DNA of 64,000 nucleotides from Streptomyces alanosinicus (GTDB lineage: Bacteria > Actinomycetota > Actinomycetes > Streptomycetales > Streptomycetaceae), in the NCBI RefSeq assembly GCF_014650595.1, contig NZ_BMVG01000025.1, positions 1 through 64,000 on the forward strand. Direction: 5' to 3'. This document shows, one piece after another, positions 51,808-60,428 of this stretch; positions within the stretch are counted from its first letter, which is position 1, and each line of letters opens with the position of its first letter. Both the position numbers and the translations under genes were made by a program. Under the pieces are notes generated by a model that saw only the letters and a program-made list of their open reading frames with translations, did not search any database and was not told the origin of the DNA.

Positions 51808-52883
51808 TGGGTACCGCCATACAGACCCCCGTCCAGACCCCCGTCTTTTCCGTCTCCGGGCTGTGGAAGGTCTTCGGCTCGAAGCCGGAGCGCGTTCCCT
51901 CGGACCCGGAACTCAGCGCACTGGACCCCGCCGACCTCCGCGCCCGCACCGGCTGCACCGCGGCCGTGCGTGATGTCTCCTTCGACGTCCGCAAGGGCGA
52001 GGTCTTCGTGGTGATGGGCCTGTCGGGTTCCGGCAAGTCCACCCTGGTGCGCTGTCTGACCCGGCTCATCGAGCCGACGGCCGGCAGCATCGCCATCGAC
52101 GGCGAGGACGTCCGCGCGATGGACAAGTCCCGGCTGCGCGAACTGCGCCGCCACCGTGCCGCGATGGTCTTCCAGCACTTCGGCCTGCTCCCGCACCGCA
52201 GCGTCCTCGACAACGTGGCCTACGGCCTGGAGATCCAGGGCGTCGGCAAGGCCGAACGCCGGGAGCGGGCCGCCGAGGTCGTCGCCAAGGTCGGCCTGGA
52301 GGGCATGGAACACCGCCGGCCCGCCCAGCTGTCCGGCGGCCAGCGTCAACGGGTGGGTCTGGCACGGGCGTTGGCGGTCGACCCCGAGGTGCTCCTGTTC
52401 GACGAGCCGTTCAGCGCCCTCGACCCGCTCATCCGGCGCGACATGCAGGACGAGGTGGCCCGGCTGCACCGCGAGGAGGGCCGCACGATGGTCTTCATCA
52501 CCCACGACCTCGCCGAGGCCCTCAAACTCGGTGACCGTATCGCCCTGATGCGCGACGGCAAGGTCGTCCAGCTGGGCACCCCGGAGGAGATCGTCGGCTC
52601 CCCGGCCGACGACTACGTCCGCGAGTTCGTCCGCGAGGTCCCGCGCGAGCAGGTCATGACCGTGCGCACGGCGATGAAGCCGGGCGCCTGCAAGGGATCC
52701 GAGCACCCGGGCGCTCTGCGGCCGGACGCCGTGGTGGCCGACGCGATCAAGACGGTGGCCGGCCTCGGCGGCCCCGCCTGCGTGGTGGAGGACGACCGCT
52801 GTCTGGGCGTCGTCGACCACAAGCGCCTGCTCGCCGTGGTCGCCGGCGTACCCGCCCCCCGCACCGCTCCGGAGGGCGTCTGA
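51807..52883 (+). CDS. proV: Glycine betaine/proline ABC transporter ATP-binding protein
   Basis: A 358-residue ATPase of the ProV/OpuAA type. Walker A GLSGSGKSTLVR, signature LSGGQRQRVGLARAL, Walker B VLLFDEPFSAL and the switch His in FITHDLAEA are visible. The C-terminal 80 residues look like a single short CBS-like region rather than a full pair. It energises betaine uptake with the permease and binding protein downstream. Its ATG shares one base with the previous stop, and its own stop shares one base with the next start. Confidence 0.93.
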   Translation: MGTAIQTPVQTPVFSVSGLWKVFGSKPERVPSDPELSALDPADLRARTGCTAAVRDVSFDVRKGEVFVVMGLSGSGKSTLVRCLTRLIEPTAGSIAIDGEDVRAMDKSRLRELRRHRAAMVFQHFGLLPHRSVLDNVAYGLEIQGVGKAERRERAAEVVAKVGLEGMEHRRPAQLSGGQRQRVGLARALAVDPEVLLFDEPFSALDPLIRRDMQDEVARLHREEGRTMVFITHDLAEALKLGDRIALMRDGKVVQLGTPEEIVGSPADDYVREFVREVPREQVMTVRTAMKPGACKGSEHPGALRPDAVVADAIKTVAGLGGPACVVEDDRCLGVVDHKRLLAVVAGVPAPRTAPEGV

Positions 52884-54838
52884 TGGCAACGCTCACCGTC
52901 CCGACCTCCGCCGGCACCACCGAACCCGGTCTGCTCAAGAGCCGGGCCGCGGGCAAGCTCCTGCTGCTCGGCCTCGTCGCCGCGGTCCTCGCCCCCTGGG
53001 CCGCCTCCCAGTGGCCCGGCGCCGCCTGGCCCCACGAGCTGACCGTCAGCCTCGCCAAACCGCTCGCCTCGGCCAGTAACTGGGTCATCGACAACCGGGA
53101 CAGCCACCCGCTGTTCCTGTACTTCTTCGGCTACATCAGCAACGCCGTCGTCCTCTCCGTACGCGCCGTCTACCTCACCCTGCTCGCCGCGGGCTGGACC
53201 GGCGTCACGGTCCTCGGCGCCCTGGTCGCCTGGCGCGTCGCCGGGGTCCGGCTGGCCGCCGGCACGGCCGTCGCCCTGCTGAGCTGCGGAGCGCTCGGCA
53301 TGTGGGTCCCGACCATGCAGACCCTCGCGCTGATGGTCGTCGCGGTCCTCGCCTCCGTGCTCGTCGGCGCGCTGCTCGGCCTCGCCGCCGGCCTCTCCGA
53401 CCGGCTGAACCGCGCCCTGCGCCCGGTCCTGGACACCATGCAGGTGCTCCCGGCCTTCGCCTACCTCCTCCCCGTCGTCCTGGTCTTCGGCATCGGCGTC
53501 CCCGCGGCCGTCCTCGCCACCGTCGTCTACGCCGCACCGCCGATGGCCCGCCTCACCGCGCTCGGCCTGCGCGGCGCCGACCCCGAAGTCCTGGAGGCCG
53601 TGGAGTCGCTCGGCGCGACTCGCCGCCAGCGGCTGCTGACCGCCCGTATCCCGCTGGCCCGGGGCGAACTCCTCCTCGGCCTCAACCAGACGATCATGAT
53701 GGCGCTGTCCATGGCCGTCATCGCCTCGGTCATCGGCGCCGGCGGCCTCGGCGACCGCGTCTACCAGGCGCTCGCCTCCGTCGACGTCGGCGCGGCCCTC
53801 GCCGCCGGCATCCCCATCGTGCTGCTCGCGATCGTCCTGGACCGCGTCACCGCGGCCGCCGGCGCCGGAGCCGGCGCGACGGGAGAGCCGCGGACCCGGG
53901 CGATCGGCTGGCCGTACGCCCTCGCCGTCACCGTCGCCGCCGCCCTGGCCGCCCGCCTCCTCGGCCGGCTGGACTGGCCCGCCGGCTGGACCCTGAACAT
54001 CGCCGAACCGGTCAACCGCGCCGTCGACTGGATGACCGGCCATCTGTACTCCGGTGTCCCGGTCGTCGGCGGTACGGCCGACTGGGCGGGTCACTTCACC
54101 ACCTGGGTGCTCGACCCGGTCCGCTCCGGGCTGCTGTGGCTGCCCTGGTGGTCGGTGCTGCTGATCGTCGCCGCGCTGGCCTGGTCGATCGGCACCTGGC
54201 GCACCGCCCTGACCGCCGTACTCGCCATGGCCGCGATCGGTGTGCTCGGCGTCTGGGGACCGGCCCTCGACACGCTCTCGCAGGTGCTGGCCGCCGTCGC
54301 CGTCACCCTGGTCCTCGGGTTCGCGACCGGTATCGCCGCCGCCCGCAGCGACCGGGTCGAACGCGCCCTGCGCCCGGTCCTGGACGTGTTCCAGACCATG
54401 CCGCAGTTCGTGTATCTGATCCCGGTCGTCGCCCTGTTCGGCGTGGGCCGCGCGCCCGCCGTCGCCGCGGCCGTCGTCTACGCCCTGCCGGCCGTCGTCC
54501 GGATCACCGCGCAGGGGCTGCGCCAGGTCGACCCGGCCGCGCTGGAGTCGGCGCGGTCCCTCGGCGCGACCGGCCGCCAGCAGCTGTGGCAGGTCCAGCT
54601 CCCGCTCGCCCGGCGCTCGTTGCTGCTCGCCCTCAACCAGGGCGTGGTCCTGGTCCTCGCCGTCGTCATCATCGGCGGCCTGGTCGGCGGTGGCGCCCTC
54701 GGCTACAACGTCGCCTTCGGCCTCGCCCAGGGCGACCTGGCGACCGGCCTGGTGGCCGGTGCCGCCATCGTCTGCCTGGGCCTGATGCTCGACCGGGTGA
54801 CCCAGCCCACCGAGCGACGCGCGAAGAAGGGAGCGTGA
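52883..54838 (+). CDS. proW: Glycine betaine ABC permease with two fused permease domains
   Basis: A 651-residue protein carrying two copies of the binding-protein-dependent permease fold. Copy 1 (about 140-320) contains EAVESLGATRRQRLLTARIPLARGELLLG. Copy 2 (about 425-640) contains ESARSLGATGRQQLWQVQLPLARRSLLLA. ProW is usually one domain of about 350 residues acting as a dimer; here the dimer is encoded as one chain. ATGA overlap with proV and 1-bp spacing to the binding protein indicate one operon. Confidence 0.92.
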   Translation: MATLTVPTSAGTTEPGLLKSRAAGKLLLLGLVAAVLAPWAASQWPGAAWPHELTVSLAKPLASASNWVIDNRDSHPLFLYFFGYISNAVVLSVRAVYLTLLAAGWTGVTVLGALVAWRVAGVRLAAGTAVALLSCGALGMWVPTMQTLALMVVAVLASVLVGALLGLAAGLSDRLNRALRPVLDTMQVLPAFAYLLPVVLVFGIGVPAAVLATVVYAAPPMARLTALGLRGADPEVLEAVESLGATRRQRLLTARIPLARGELLLGLNQTIMMALSMAVIASVIGAGGLGDRVYQALASVDVGAALAAGIPIVLLAIVLDRVTAAAGAGAGATGEPRTRAIGWPYALAVTVAAALAARLLGRLDWPAGWTLNIAEPVNRAVDWMTGHLYSGVPVVGGTADWAGHFTTWVLDPVRSGLLWLPWWSVLLIVAALAWSIGTWRTALTAVLAMAAIGVLGVWGPALDTLSQVLAAVAVTLVLGFATGIAAARSDRVERALRPVLDVFQTMPQFVYLIPVVALFGVGRAPAVAAAVVYALPAVVRITAQGLRQVDPAALESARSLGATGRQQLWQVQLPLARRSLLLALNQGVVLVLAVVIIGGLVGGGALGYNVAFGLAQGDLATGLVAGAAIVCLGLMLDRVTQPTERRAKKGA

Positions 54839-54839
54839 C

Positions 54840-55805
54840 ATGACGAAGCTCAAGCGCAGGACGGCGCTGATCGCCGCCGGAGCGGCCACCGTGTCGCTGC
54901 TCACCGGCTGCGGCGCCGCCGACATGACCAAGCAGGCGTCGCCGTTCGCGGGCGCCCGGGGCGCGAAGTCCGTGACCCTGTCCGTGCAGTCCTGGGTGGG
55001 CGCGCAGTCCAACGTGGCCGTCGCCCAGTACCTCCTGGAGCACAAGCTCGGCTACCGCGTCGACACCGTCCAGGTCGACGAGGTGCCCGCGTGGGACGCG
55101 CTCAGCCAGGGCCGGGTCGACGCGATCCTGGAGGACTGGGGCCACCCGGACCAGGAGAAGCGCTACGTCGAGGACAAGAAGACGATCGCGCGCGGCGGCG
55201 ACCTCGGGGTGACCGGCCACATCGGCTGGTTCGTCCCCACCTACCTGGTCAAGCAGCACCCGGACATCACGGACTGGAAGAACCTCGACAAGTACTCCTC
55301 CCTCTTCCGCACCGCGGAGAGCGGCGGCAAGGGCCAGCTGATGGACGGCTCCCCGTCGTACGTCACCAACGACAAGGCCCTGGTGCAGAACCTGAAGCTG
55401 GACTACCAGGTCGTCTTCGCCGGCTCCGAGGCCGCCCAGATCACCCAGATGAAGCAGTTCGCCAAGGACAAGAAGCCCTTCCTGACCTACTGGTACTCAC
55501 CCCAGTGGCTGTTCAAGAAGGTGCCCATGACCGAGGTGAAGCTGCCGCCGTACAAGGACGGCTGTGACGCGGACACGGCGAAGATCACCTGCGCCTATCC
55601 GCACACCCCGCTGCAGAAGTACCTCAACGCCGACTTCGCGAAGTCCGGCGGCAAGGCGGCGGCCTTCCTGAAGAAGTTCACGTGGACGACCGAGGACCAG
55701 AACGAGGTCTCCCTGATGATCGCCGACGAGAAGCTGTCCCCTCAGGACGCGGCGAAGAAGTGGGTGGACAGCCACCCCGAGGCATGGAAGAAGTGGCTGT
55801 CCTGA
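54840..55805 (+). CDS. proX: Glycine betaine ABC transporter substrate-binding lipoprotein
   Basis: A 321-residue lipoprotein. A signal peptide ends in the lipobox LLTGC, and the mature part is an OpuAC/ProX-type binding domain (SWVGAQSNVAVAQYLLEHKLGY; LEDWGHPDQ; TYWYSPQWLFK with aromatic residues suited to trimethylammonium binding). It captures betaine or a related compound outside the membrane and feeds the fused permease. Last gene of the choline/betaine operon. Confidence 0.93.
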   Translation: MTKLKRRTALIAAGAATVSLLTGCGAADMTKQASPFAGARGAKSVTLSVQSWVGAQSNVAVAQYLLEHKLGYRVDTVQVDEVPAWDALSQGRVDAILEDWGHPDQEKRYVEDKKTIARGGDLGVTGHIGWFVPTYLVKQHPDITDWKNLDKYSSLFRTAESGGKGQLMDGSPSYVTNDKALVQNLKLDYQVVFAGSEAAQITQMKQFAKDKKPFLTYWYSPQWLFKKVPMTEVKLPPYKDGCDADTAKITCAYPHTPLQKYLNADFAKSGGKAAAFLKKFTWTTEDQNEVSLMIADEKLSPQDAAKKWVDSHPEAWKKWLS

Positions 55806-55811
55806 ACGGCC

Positions 55812-56534
55812 CTATGAGGCAAGGCTGTTGGCGATGTCCCGCAGGGCGGCCGTCGCCATCCGCTGGAGTCCCGGTCCGAACGTGATGCGGGTGGCCCCGA
55901 GTTCGCCGAGTTCGGCGGGCGAGGGGCCCTCGCCGTCCGGCCGGGTGTTGATGTTGATCGGGCCCTGGACCCCGGCCCGCAGCAGCGGCAGCGCGTCCGC
56001 CGGGGCCTGGATCGGGTAGACGCAGTCGGCGCCCGCCGCCACGTACGCCGCGGCCCGCTCGACGGCCTTCTCCGGATCCTTGCCGCCGCGCACGAAGACG
56101 TCCACGCGGGCGTTGAGGAACAGCCGACCGGCGGCCTCCTCGCGGAACTCGGCGAGGAACTCCGCCTGCTCGTGCGGATCCCTGAGCACGCCCCCGGCCG
56201 AGTCCTCCAGGTTGCAGCCGACGGCACCGGCCTGAAGAAGCCGCTCCACCAGCTCCTTGGGCGCGAGCCCGTACCCGCTCTCGATGTCCGCCGACACCGG
56301 CACGTCCACGGCCCGGCAGATCCGGGCGACCGCCGCGAACATCTCATCGGCCGGGGTGGCGCCGTCCTCGTACCCGAGCGAGGCGGCGACCCCCGCGCTC
56401 GGCGTGGCCAGCGCCGGGAACCCGGCCTCGGCGAACACCCGGGCGCTGGCCGCGTCCCAGGGTCCGGGCAGCACCAGCGGATCGTCCTGGGCGCGCCCCA
56501 GATGCAGCGCGCGGAACACCTCGGTCTTGCTCAT
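55812..56534 (-). CDS. Isocitrate lyase / PEP mutase superfamily protein
   Basis: A 240-residue TIM-barrel protein of the PEP mutase/isocitrate lyase superfamily: PGPWDAASARVFAEAGFPALATPSAG, metal-binding DIESGYG and NLEDSAGG. Likely reactions are C-C or P-C bond lyase steps; the exact substrate is not evident. No phosphonate genes lie nearby. It overlaps the AhpD-like gene upstream by 4 bp, so they are likely co-transcribed. Confidence 0.87.
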   Translation of the reverse strand: MSKTEVFRALHLGRAQDDPLVLPGPWDAASARVFAEAGFPALATPSAGVAASLGYEDGATPADEMFAAVARICRAVDVPVSADIESGYGLAPKELVERLLQAGAVGCNLEDSAGGVLRDPHEQAEFLAEFREEAAGRLFLNARVDVFVRGGKDPEKAVERAAAYVAAGADCVYPIQAPADALPLLRAGVQGPININTRPDGEGPSPAELGELGATRITFGPGLQRMATAALRDIANSLAS

Positions 56535-56971
56535 GGCTGGTACCCCCCGGGCGGGACGCGACGGCTGACCATCAGACGGTTCCAGCCGTTGATGGCGGTG
56601 ATCAGGCCGATGAGATGGGCGAGTTCGGCCTCACCGAAGTGGTGCGCGGCCCGCTCGTACACCTCGTCCGGCACGCCGCCGGTGAGCACGGTGACCGCCT
56701 CGGTCAGCGCGAGCGCGGCCCGCTCCCGCTCGCTGTAGAGGTCCTCGGTCTCCTCCCAGGCGTCGAGCAGCTGGACGCGGTCCTGCGACTCCCCGCTCTT
56801 CCGGGCCAGTCGGAGGTGCATGTCCAGGCAGAACGCGCAGTGGTTGAGCTGCGAGGCCCGGATCATCACCAGTTCGGCGAGGACCGGATCGCCGAGCCCC
56901 TTCTTCGAGGCCGCGCTGAGCGCGGACATCGCCTGCGCGACCTCGCGGTCCAGTATCTGCGTACGGCTCAC
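56531..56971 (-). CDS. AhpD-like carboxymuconolactone decarboxylase family protein
   Basis: A 146-residue member with the CxxC redox motif (NHCAFCLDMH) and downstream helix pattern (LTEAVTVLTGGVPDEVYERAAHHF). AhpD-like proteins reduce peroxides or act as CMD-type enzymes. It is adjacent to a close paralogue, and its GTG start overlaps the paralogue's stop by 4 bp. The pair may act as one complex; both share IRASQLNHCAFCLDMH. Confidence 0.88.
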   Translation of the reverse strand: MSRTQILDREVAQAMSALSAASKKGLGDPVLAELVMIRASQLNHCAFCLDMHLRLARKSGESQDRVQLLDAWEETEDLYSERERAALALTEAVTVLTGGVPDEVYERAAHHFGEAELAHLIGLITAINGWNRLMVSRRVPPGGYQP

Positions 56972-57477
56972 TTGTGCTGTCCGGACTGGTAGTGGCCCGG
57001 GACCATGCGGGTGGTCACGCCGATCCGGTTCCAGGCGTTGATCACCGTGATCGCGGCGATCAGCTGGGCCAGCTCGGCCTCCTCGAACTGCTTCGCGGCC
57101 CGCTCGTACACCTCGTCCGGCACGAAGCCGTCGGTGAGGACGGTGACCGCCTCGGTCAGCTCGATCGCCGCCAGCTCCTTCGCGGTGTAGAAGTGCCGCG
57201 ACTCCTCCCACGCGCTGAGCTGCACGATCCGCTCCACGCGCTCACCGGCCGCCAGCGCGTCCTTGGTGTGCATGTCGAGGCAGAACGCGCAGTGGTTGAG
57301 CTGCGAGGCGCGGATCTTCACCAGCTCGTACAGCGTGGGGTCCACGCCCTGCCGGGCGGCGGCGTCCAGCCGGATCATCGCCTTGTAGACCTCGGGGGCG
57401 TGCTGGGCGAACTGCATCCGGGGGGTGTGCTCGGGGACATACCCGACGGTGTTCTCGGTGCTGGTCTGTGTGCTCAT
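56968..57477 (-). CDS. AhpD-like carboxymuconolactone decarboxylase family protein (paralogue)
   Basis: A 169-residue protein with the same NHCAFCLDMH motif and C-terminal WNRIGVTTRMVPGHYQ. A 25-residue N-terminal extension distinguishes it from the gene at 56531-56971. Tandem duplication is the likely origin. It is the first gene of a three-gene minus-strand unit and is divergent from a MocR regulator 47 bp away, which may control it. Confidence 0.89.
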   Translation of the reverse strand: MSTQTSTENTVGYVPEHTPRMQFAQHAPEVYKAMIRLDAAARQGVDPTLYELVKIRASQLNHCAFCLDMHTKDALAAGERVERIVQLSAWEESRHFYTAKELAAIELTEAVTVLTDGFVPDEVYERAAKQFEEAELAQLIAAITVINAWNRIGVTTRMVPGHYQSGQHK

Positions 57478-57524
57478 GTCCTCGACCCTACGAGCGAGGC
57501 AGCCCAGGAGTATGGTCCATTTCC

Positions 57525-58931
57525 ATGGTGGAATCACGGGCCACTCTGGGCGTCGACCTGCACCTCGAACCGACCGGCTCCGGCGGGCTGCGCCGGGGCC
57601 TGACCGACGCCCTGCGGGACGCGGTCCGCACCGGCCGGCTCGCCCCCGGCACCCGGCTGCCCTCCTCCCGCAGCCTCGCCACCGACCTCGGCATCGCCCG
57701 CAACACCGTCGCCGAGGCCTACGCCGACCTGGTCGCCGAGGGCTGGCTGACCGCCCGCCAGGGCTCCGGGACACGGGTGGCCGCACGCGCGGCCGTGACG
57801 CCCGCCCGCACCGCGCGGGACCGGGGCACACCGACCCGCCCCGGCGCCCCGGCCCGCCCCGCCCACAGCCTCATCCCCGGCAGCCCCGACCTGGCCGCCT
57901 TCCCGCGCGCCGAGTGGCTGCGGGCCGCCCGCCGCGCCCTGACCACCGCCCCGCACGACGCCCTCGGCTACGGCGACCCGCGCGGCCACCCCGAGCTGCG
58001 CCGCGCCCTCGCCGGCTACCTCGCCCGCGCCCGCGGCGTGCGCACCGACCCGGAGACCATCCTGATCACCTCCGGCTTCGCCCACGCCCTGCACATCATC
58101 GGCCCGGTCCTGCGGGCGCGCGGGGTACGGACGGTGGCGGTGGAGTCGTACGGCCTGGACGTCCACTGGCGCCGGATCCGGCAGGCGGGCCTCGCGACCC
58201 CCGCGCTCCCGTACGACGAACTCGGCACGGACACCCGCGACCCGGGCGACGCCGGCGCGGTGCTGCTGACCCCGGCCCACCAGTTCCCCATGGGCACGGC
58301 CCTGCACCCCGACCGGCGCGCCGCCGTCGTGGACTGGGCGCGGCGCACCGGCGGACTGATCCTGGAGGACGACTACGACGGCGAGTTCCGCTACGACCGC
58401 CAGCCCGTCGGCGCCCTCCAGGGTCTGGACCCCGACCGCGTGATCTACTTCGGCACCGCCAGCAAGTCCCTGGCCCCCGGACTGCGCCTGGCCTGGACGG
58501 TGCTGCCGCCGGCCCTCGCGGAGGAGGCGGCCGCGGCCAAGGGCGGCGCCGACACCGTGGGCGTACTCGAACAGCTCACCCTCGCCGAGTTCCTCACCTC
58601 CGGCGCCTACGACCGCCAGGTCCGCTCCTCCCGGCTGCGCTACCGGCGCCGTCGCGACGCCCTGACCGCCGCGGTGGCCGCCGGCGCCCCCGAGGTGACG
58701 GTCACGGGCATCGCGGCCGGCCTGCACGCCGTGCTCCGCCTGCCCCCTGGCCTGGAACAGTCGGTGATCCAGGCCGCCGGCTGGCAGGGCCTCGCCCTCC
58801 ACGGCCTCGCCTACCACCGCCACCCCCAGGCCGTGACCGAGCCGCTGGACGCCCTGGTGGTGGGCTACGCAACACCACCGGACAGCGCGTGGGCGGGCGC
58901 ACTGGAAGCGTTGTGCCGGGTCCTTCCGTAG
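57525..58931 (+). CDS. MocR/PdxR-type regulator (GntR domain fused to aminotransferase fold)
   Basis: A 468-residue protein. A GntR winged helix lies at about 15-85 (LPSSRSLATDLGIARNTVAEAYADLVAEGWL), joined by a Pro/Arg linker to a PLP-dependent aminotransferase-like domain (about 115-465). The PLP Lys is in GTASKSLAPGLRLAW and the Asp of LEDDYDGEFRYD is conserved. MocR proteins sense PLP or amino compounds and regulate nearby genes, here probably the divergent AhpD-like genes. The ATG at 57525 was chosen because it precedes the HTH by the usual distance. Confidence 0.9.
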   Translation: MVESRATLGVDLHLEPTGSGGLRRGLTDALRDAVRTGRLAPGTRLPSSRSLATDLGIARNTVAEAYADLVAEGWLTARQGSGTRVAARAAVTPARTARDRGTPTRPGAPARPAHSLIPGSPDLAAFPRAEWLRAARRALTTAPHDALGYGDPRGHPELRRALAGYLARARGVRTDPETILITSGFAHALHIIGPVLRARGVRTVAVESYGLDVHWRRIRQAGLATPALPYDELGTDTRDPGDAGAVLLTPAHQFPMGTALHPDRRAAVVDWARRTGGLILEDDYDGEFRYDRQPVGALQGLDPDRVIYFGTASKSLAPGLRLAWTVLPPALAEEAAAAKGGADTVGVLEQLTLAEFLTSGAYDRQVRSSRLRYRRRRDALTAAVAAGAPEVTVTGIAAGLHAVLRLPPGLEQSVIQAAGWQGLALHGLAYHRHPQAVTEPLDALVVGYATPPDSAWAGALEALCRVLP

Positions 58932-58960
58932 CAGGCGTCAGCAGCAATTCAGCAGCCATA

Positions 58961-59028
58961 GGGGCGCGAGGCCGCGTCGATATGCGGCTCCGCCGCGTGG
59001 GCGCGACAAGCCACCCACCACCCGCACT
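58961..59028. repeat. Dispersed Streptomyces intergenic repeat, long form
   Basis: GGGGCGCGAGG is followed by TCGATATGCGGCTCCGCCGC and GACAAGCCACCCACC. This matches an intergenic element I recall from many Streptomyces genomes, and the inner part forms a hairpin (GCGG-CTC-CCGC). A short form lies at 27092-27133. It sits between convergent genes. Confidence 0.6.
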
Positions 59029-59053
59029 CGCCGGGCGACCCAGCGCACCCCCC

Positions 59054-59908
59054 TCAGGCGACCGGCTCCTCCGCCGCCGGCTCCTCCACCGGCGCCTCCC
59101 CGAAGCGCGCGAGCGCCATCGCCCCGGCCACCGCCACCGCGAACCCGAGCACCGCGAGCCAGGTCAGGCCCTCCCTCGTACGGTCGCCCAGCCAGATGAC
59201 GCCCACCGCGGCGGGCCCGATCGTCTCGCCGATCACCAGCCCGGCGGTCGCCGTGGTGACCGAGCCCCGCTGGAGAGCCGATGTGAGCAGGATGAACGCG
59301 GCACCGCCGCCGATCACCAGCGCATACGTCGCCGGGTTGGTGAGCAGGTCTGCCGGCGCCAGGCTGTCGATCAGCCGGACCGTCACCTCCACCACCCCGA
59401 ACCCGAACCCGGCGCCCAGCCCCAGCACGAGTGCCCGCGCCCGCCCGGACAGCCGCCCGCCCGCGAGCGCCAGCAGGAGCATCCCGACGGCCACGCCGAG
59501 CATCACGTACCGCAGCGCGTCCGAGCCGCCCTCCTTGCCCTCCGGCCCGGACGCCAGCCCCAGCATCGCGAGCCCGGCGCACACCACGGCCACCGCGCCC
59601 CACTCCGTGCCGCTCAGCCGCACCCGCAGCAGGCGCGCCGCGACCACAGCGGTCACCGCCAGACTCGACGCCAGGGCCGCGCTGACCGCATAGATCGGCA
59701 GGGACCGCAGCGCCGCGATCTGGAAGACGAAGCCCAGCCCGTCCAGTCCCAGTCCGAGCAGATACCGCCACTGCCGCACCGCCCGTAGCAGCAGCGCCGC
59801 CTCACCGCCGCCACCCGTACCGGCCGTTTGCGCGGCCACCGCCTGAAAGACCGTCGCGGTGCCGAAGCAGACCGCCGCGCCAAGGGCGCACACCATTCCA
59901 AAGAGCAC
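59054..59908 (-). CDS. EamA/DMT-like membrane protein
   Basis: A 284-residue protein with about nine or ten short hydrophobic helices arranged as two similar halves, as in EamA drug/metabolite transporters. The N-terminal helix pattern GMVCALGAAVCFGTATVFQAVA and the later GLVIGETIGPAAVGVIWLGD are typical. The C-terminal tail is acidic (EEPAAEEPVA). Substrate unknown. The GTG at 59908 is used as the start. Confidence 0.8.
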   Translation of the reverse strand: MLFGMVCALGAAVCFGTATVFQAVAAQTAGTGGGGEAALLLRAVRQWRYLLGLGLDGLGFVFQIAALRSLPIYAVSAALASSLAVTAVVAARLLRVRLSGTEWGAVAVVCAGLAMLGLASGPEGKEGGSDALRYVMLGVAVGMLLLALAGGRLSGRARALVLGLGAGFGFGVVEVTVRLIDSLAPADLLTNPATYALVIGGGAAFILLTSALQRGSVTTATAGLVIGETIGPAAVGVIWLGDRTREGLTWLAVLGFAVAVAGAMALARFGEAPVEEPAAEEPVA

Positions 59909-60069
59909 AAAGGGACTCTAGGAGAGGGCCGTCCCGATCCCCCACTGTGGTCTGCGCTCTTACCGTTCTCTAGTCTGATCCGGAAATACGACGGAGCACG
60001 GTGCGCGCAGAAGCACGGTGCACACAATGGCGCACACAACGGTGCACACACACGGGGGAGACACCACAG

Positions 60070-60414
60070 ATGGAGAACACGCGCCGTCGGCTGCGGTCCG
60101 GCACGGTCGTCCTCGGCGGCATGGGCCTACTGGCCGCCGCCCTCACCGCCTGCTCCTCCGAACCCGACAAGCGCTGCGTCGACCGAGGCAGCTACAACTT
60201 CGCCAAGGGCTACAAGGTCGTCTCCGACAAGAACTGCAAGACGACCAAGGCCGCCGTGAACGCCGACTGGTACTACGGCGGCAAGAAGCAGGGCTCCTGG
60301 GTGGACGGCGGCTCCTTCACCAGGCCCCGCAGGGGCTCCGGCGGTTCCTCCGGCGGCGGCCACGGAGTCCACCGCGGCGGCTTCGGCGGCGGCCACCACA
60401 GCTCCGGCGGCTGA
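60070..60414 (+). CDS. Small lipoprotein
   Basis: A 114-residue lipoprotein: basic start, hydrophobic core, lipobox LTAC (about residues 25-28). The mature part has two further Cys (RCVDRGSYN and KNCKTT) and ends with a Gly/Ser/His-rich tail (HRGGFGGGHHSSGG). It precedes the glutathionylspermidine-synthase-like gene by 14 bp and is probably co-transcribed with it. The ATG follows GGGGGAG. Confidence 0.82.
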   Translation: MENTRRRLRSGTVVLGGMGLLAAALTACSSEPDKRCVDRGSYNFAKGYKVVSDKNCKTTKAAVNADWYYGGKKQGSWVDGGSFTRPRRGSGGSSGGGHGVHRGGFGGGHHSSGG

Positions 60415-60428
60415 CCGGGACCGTCACC

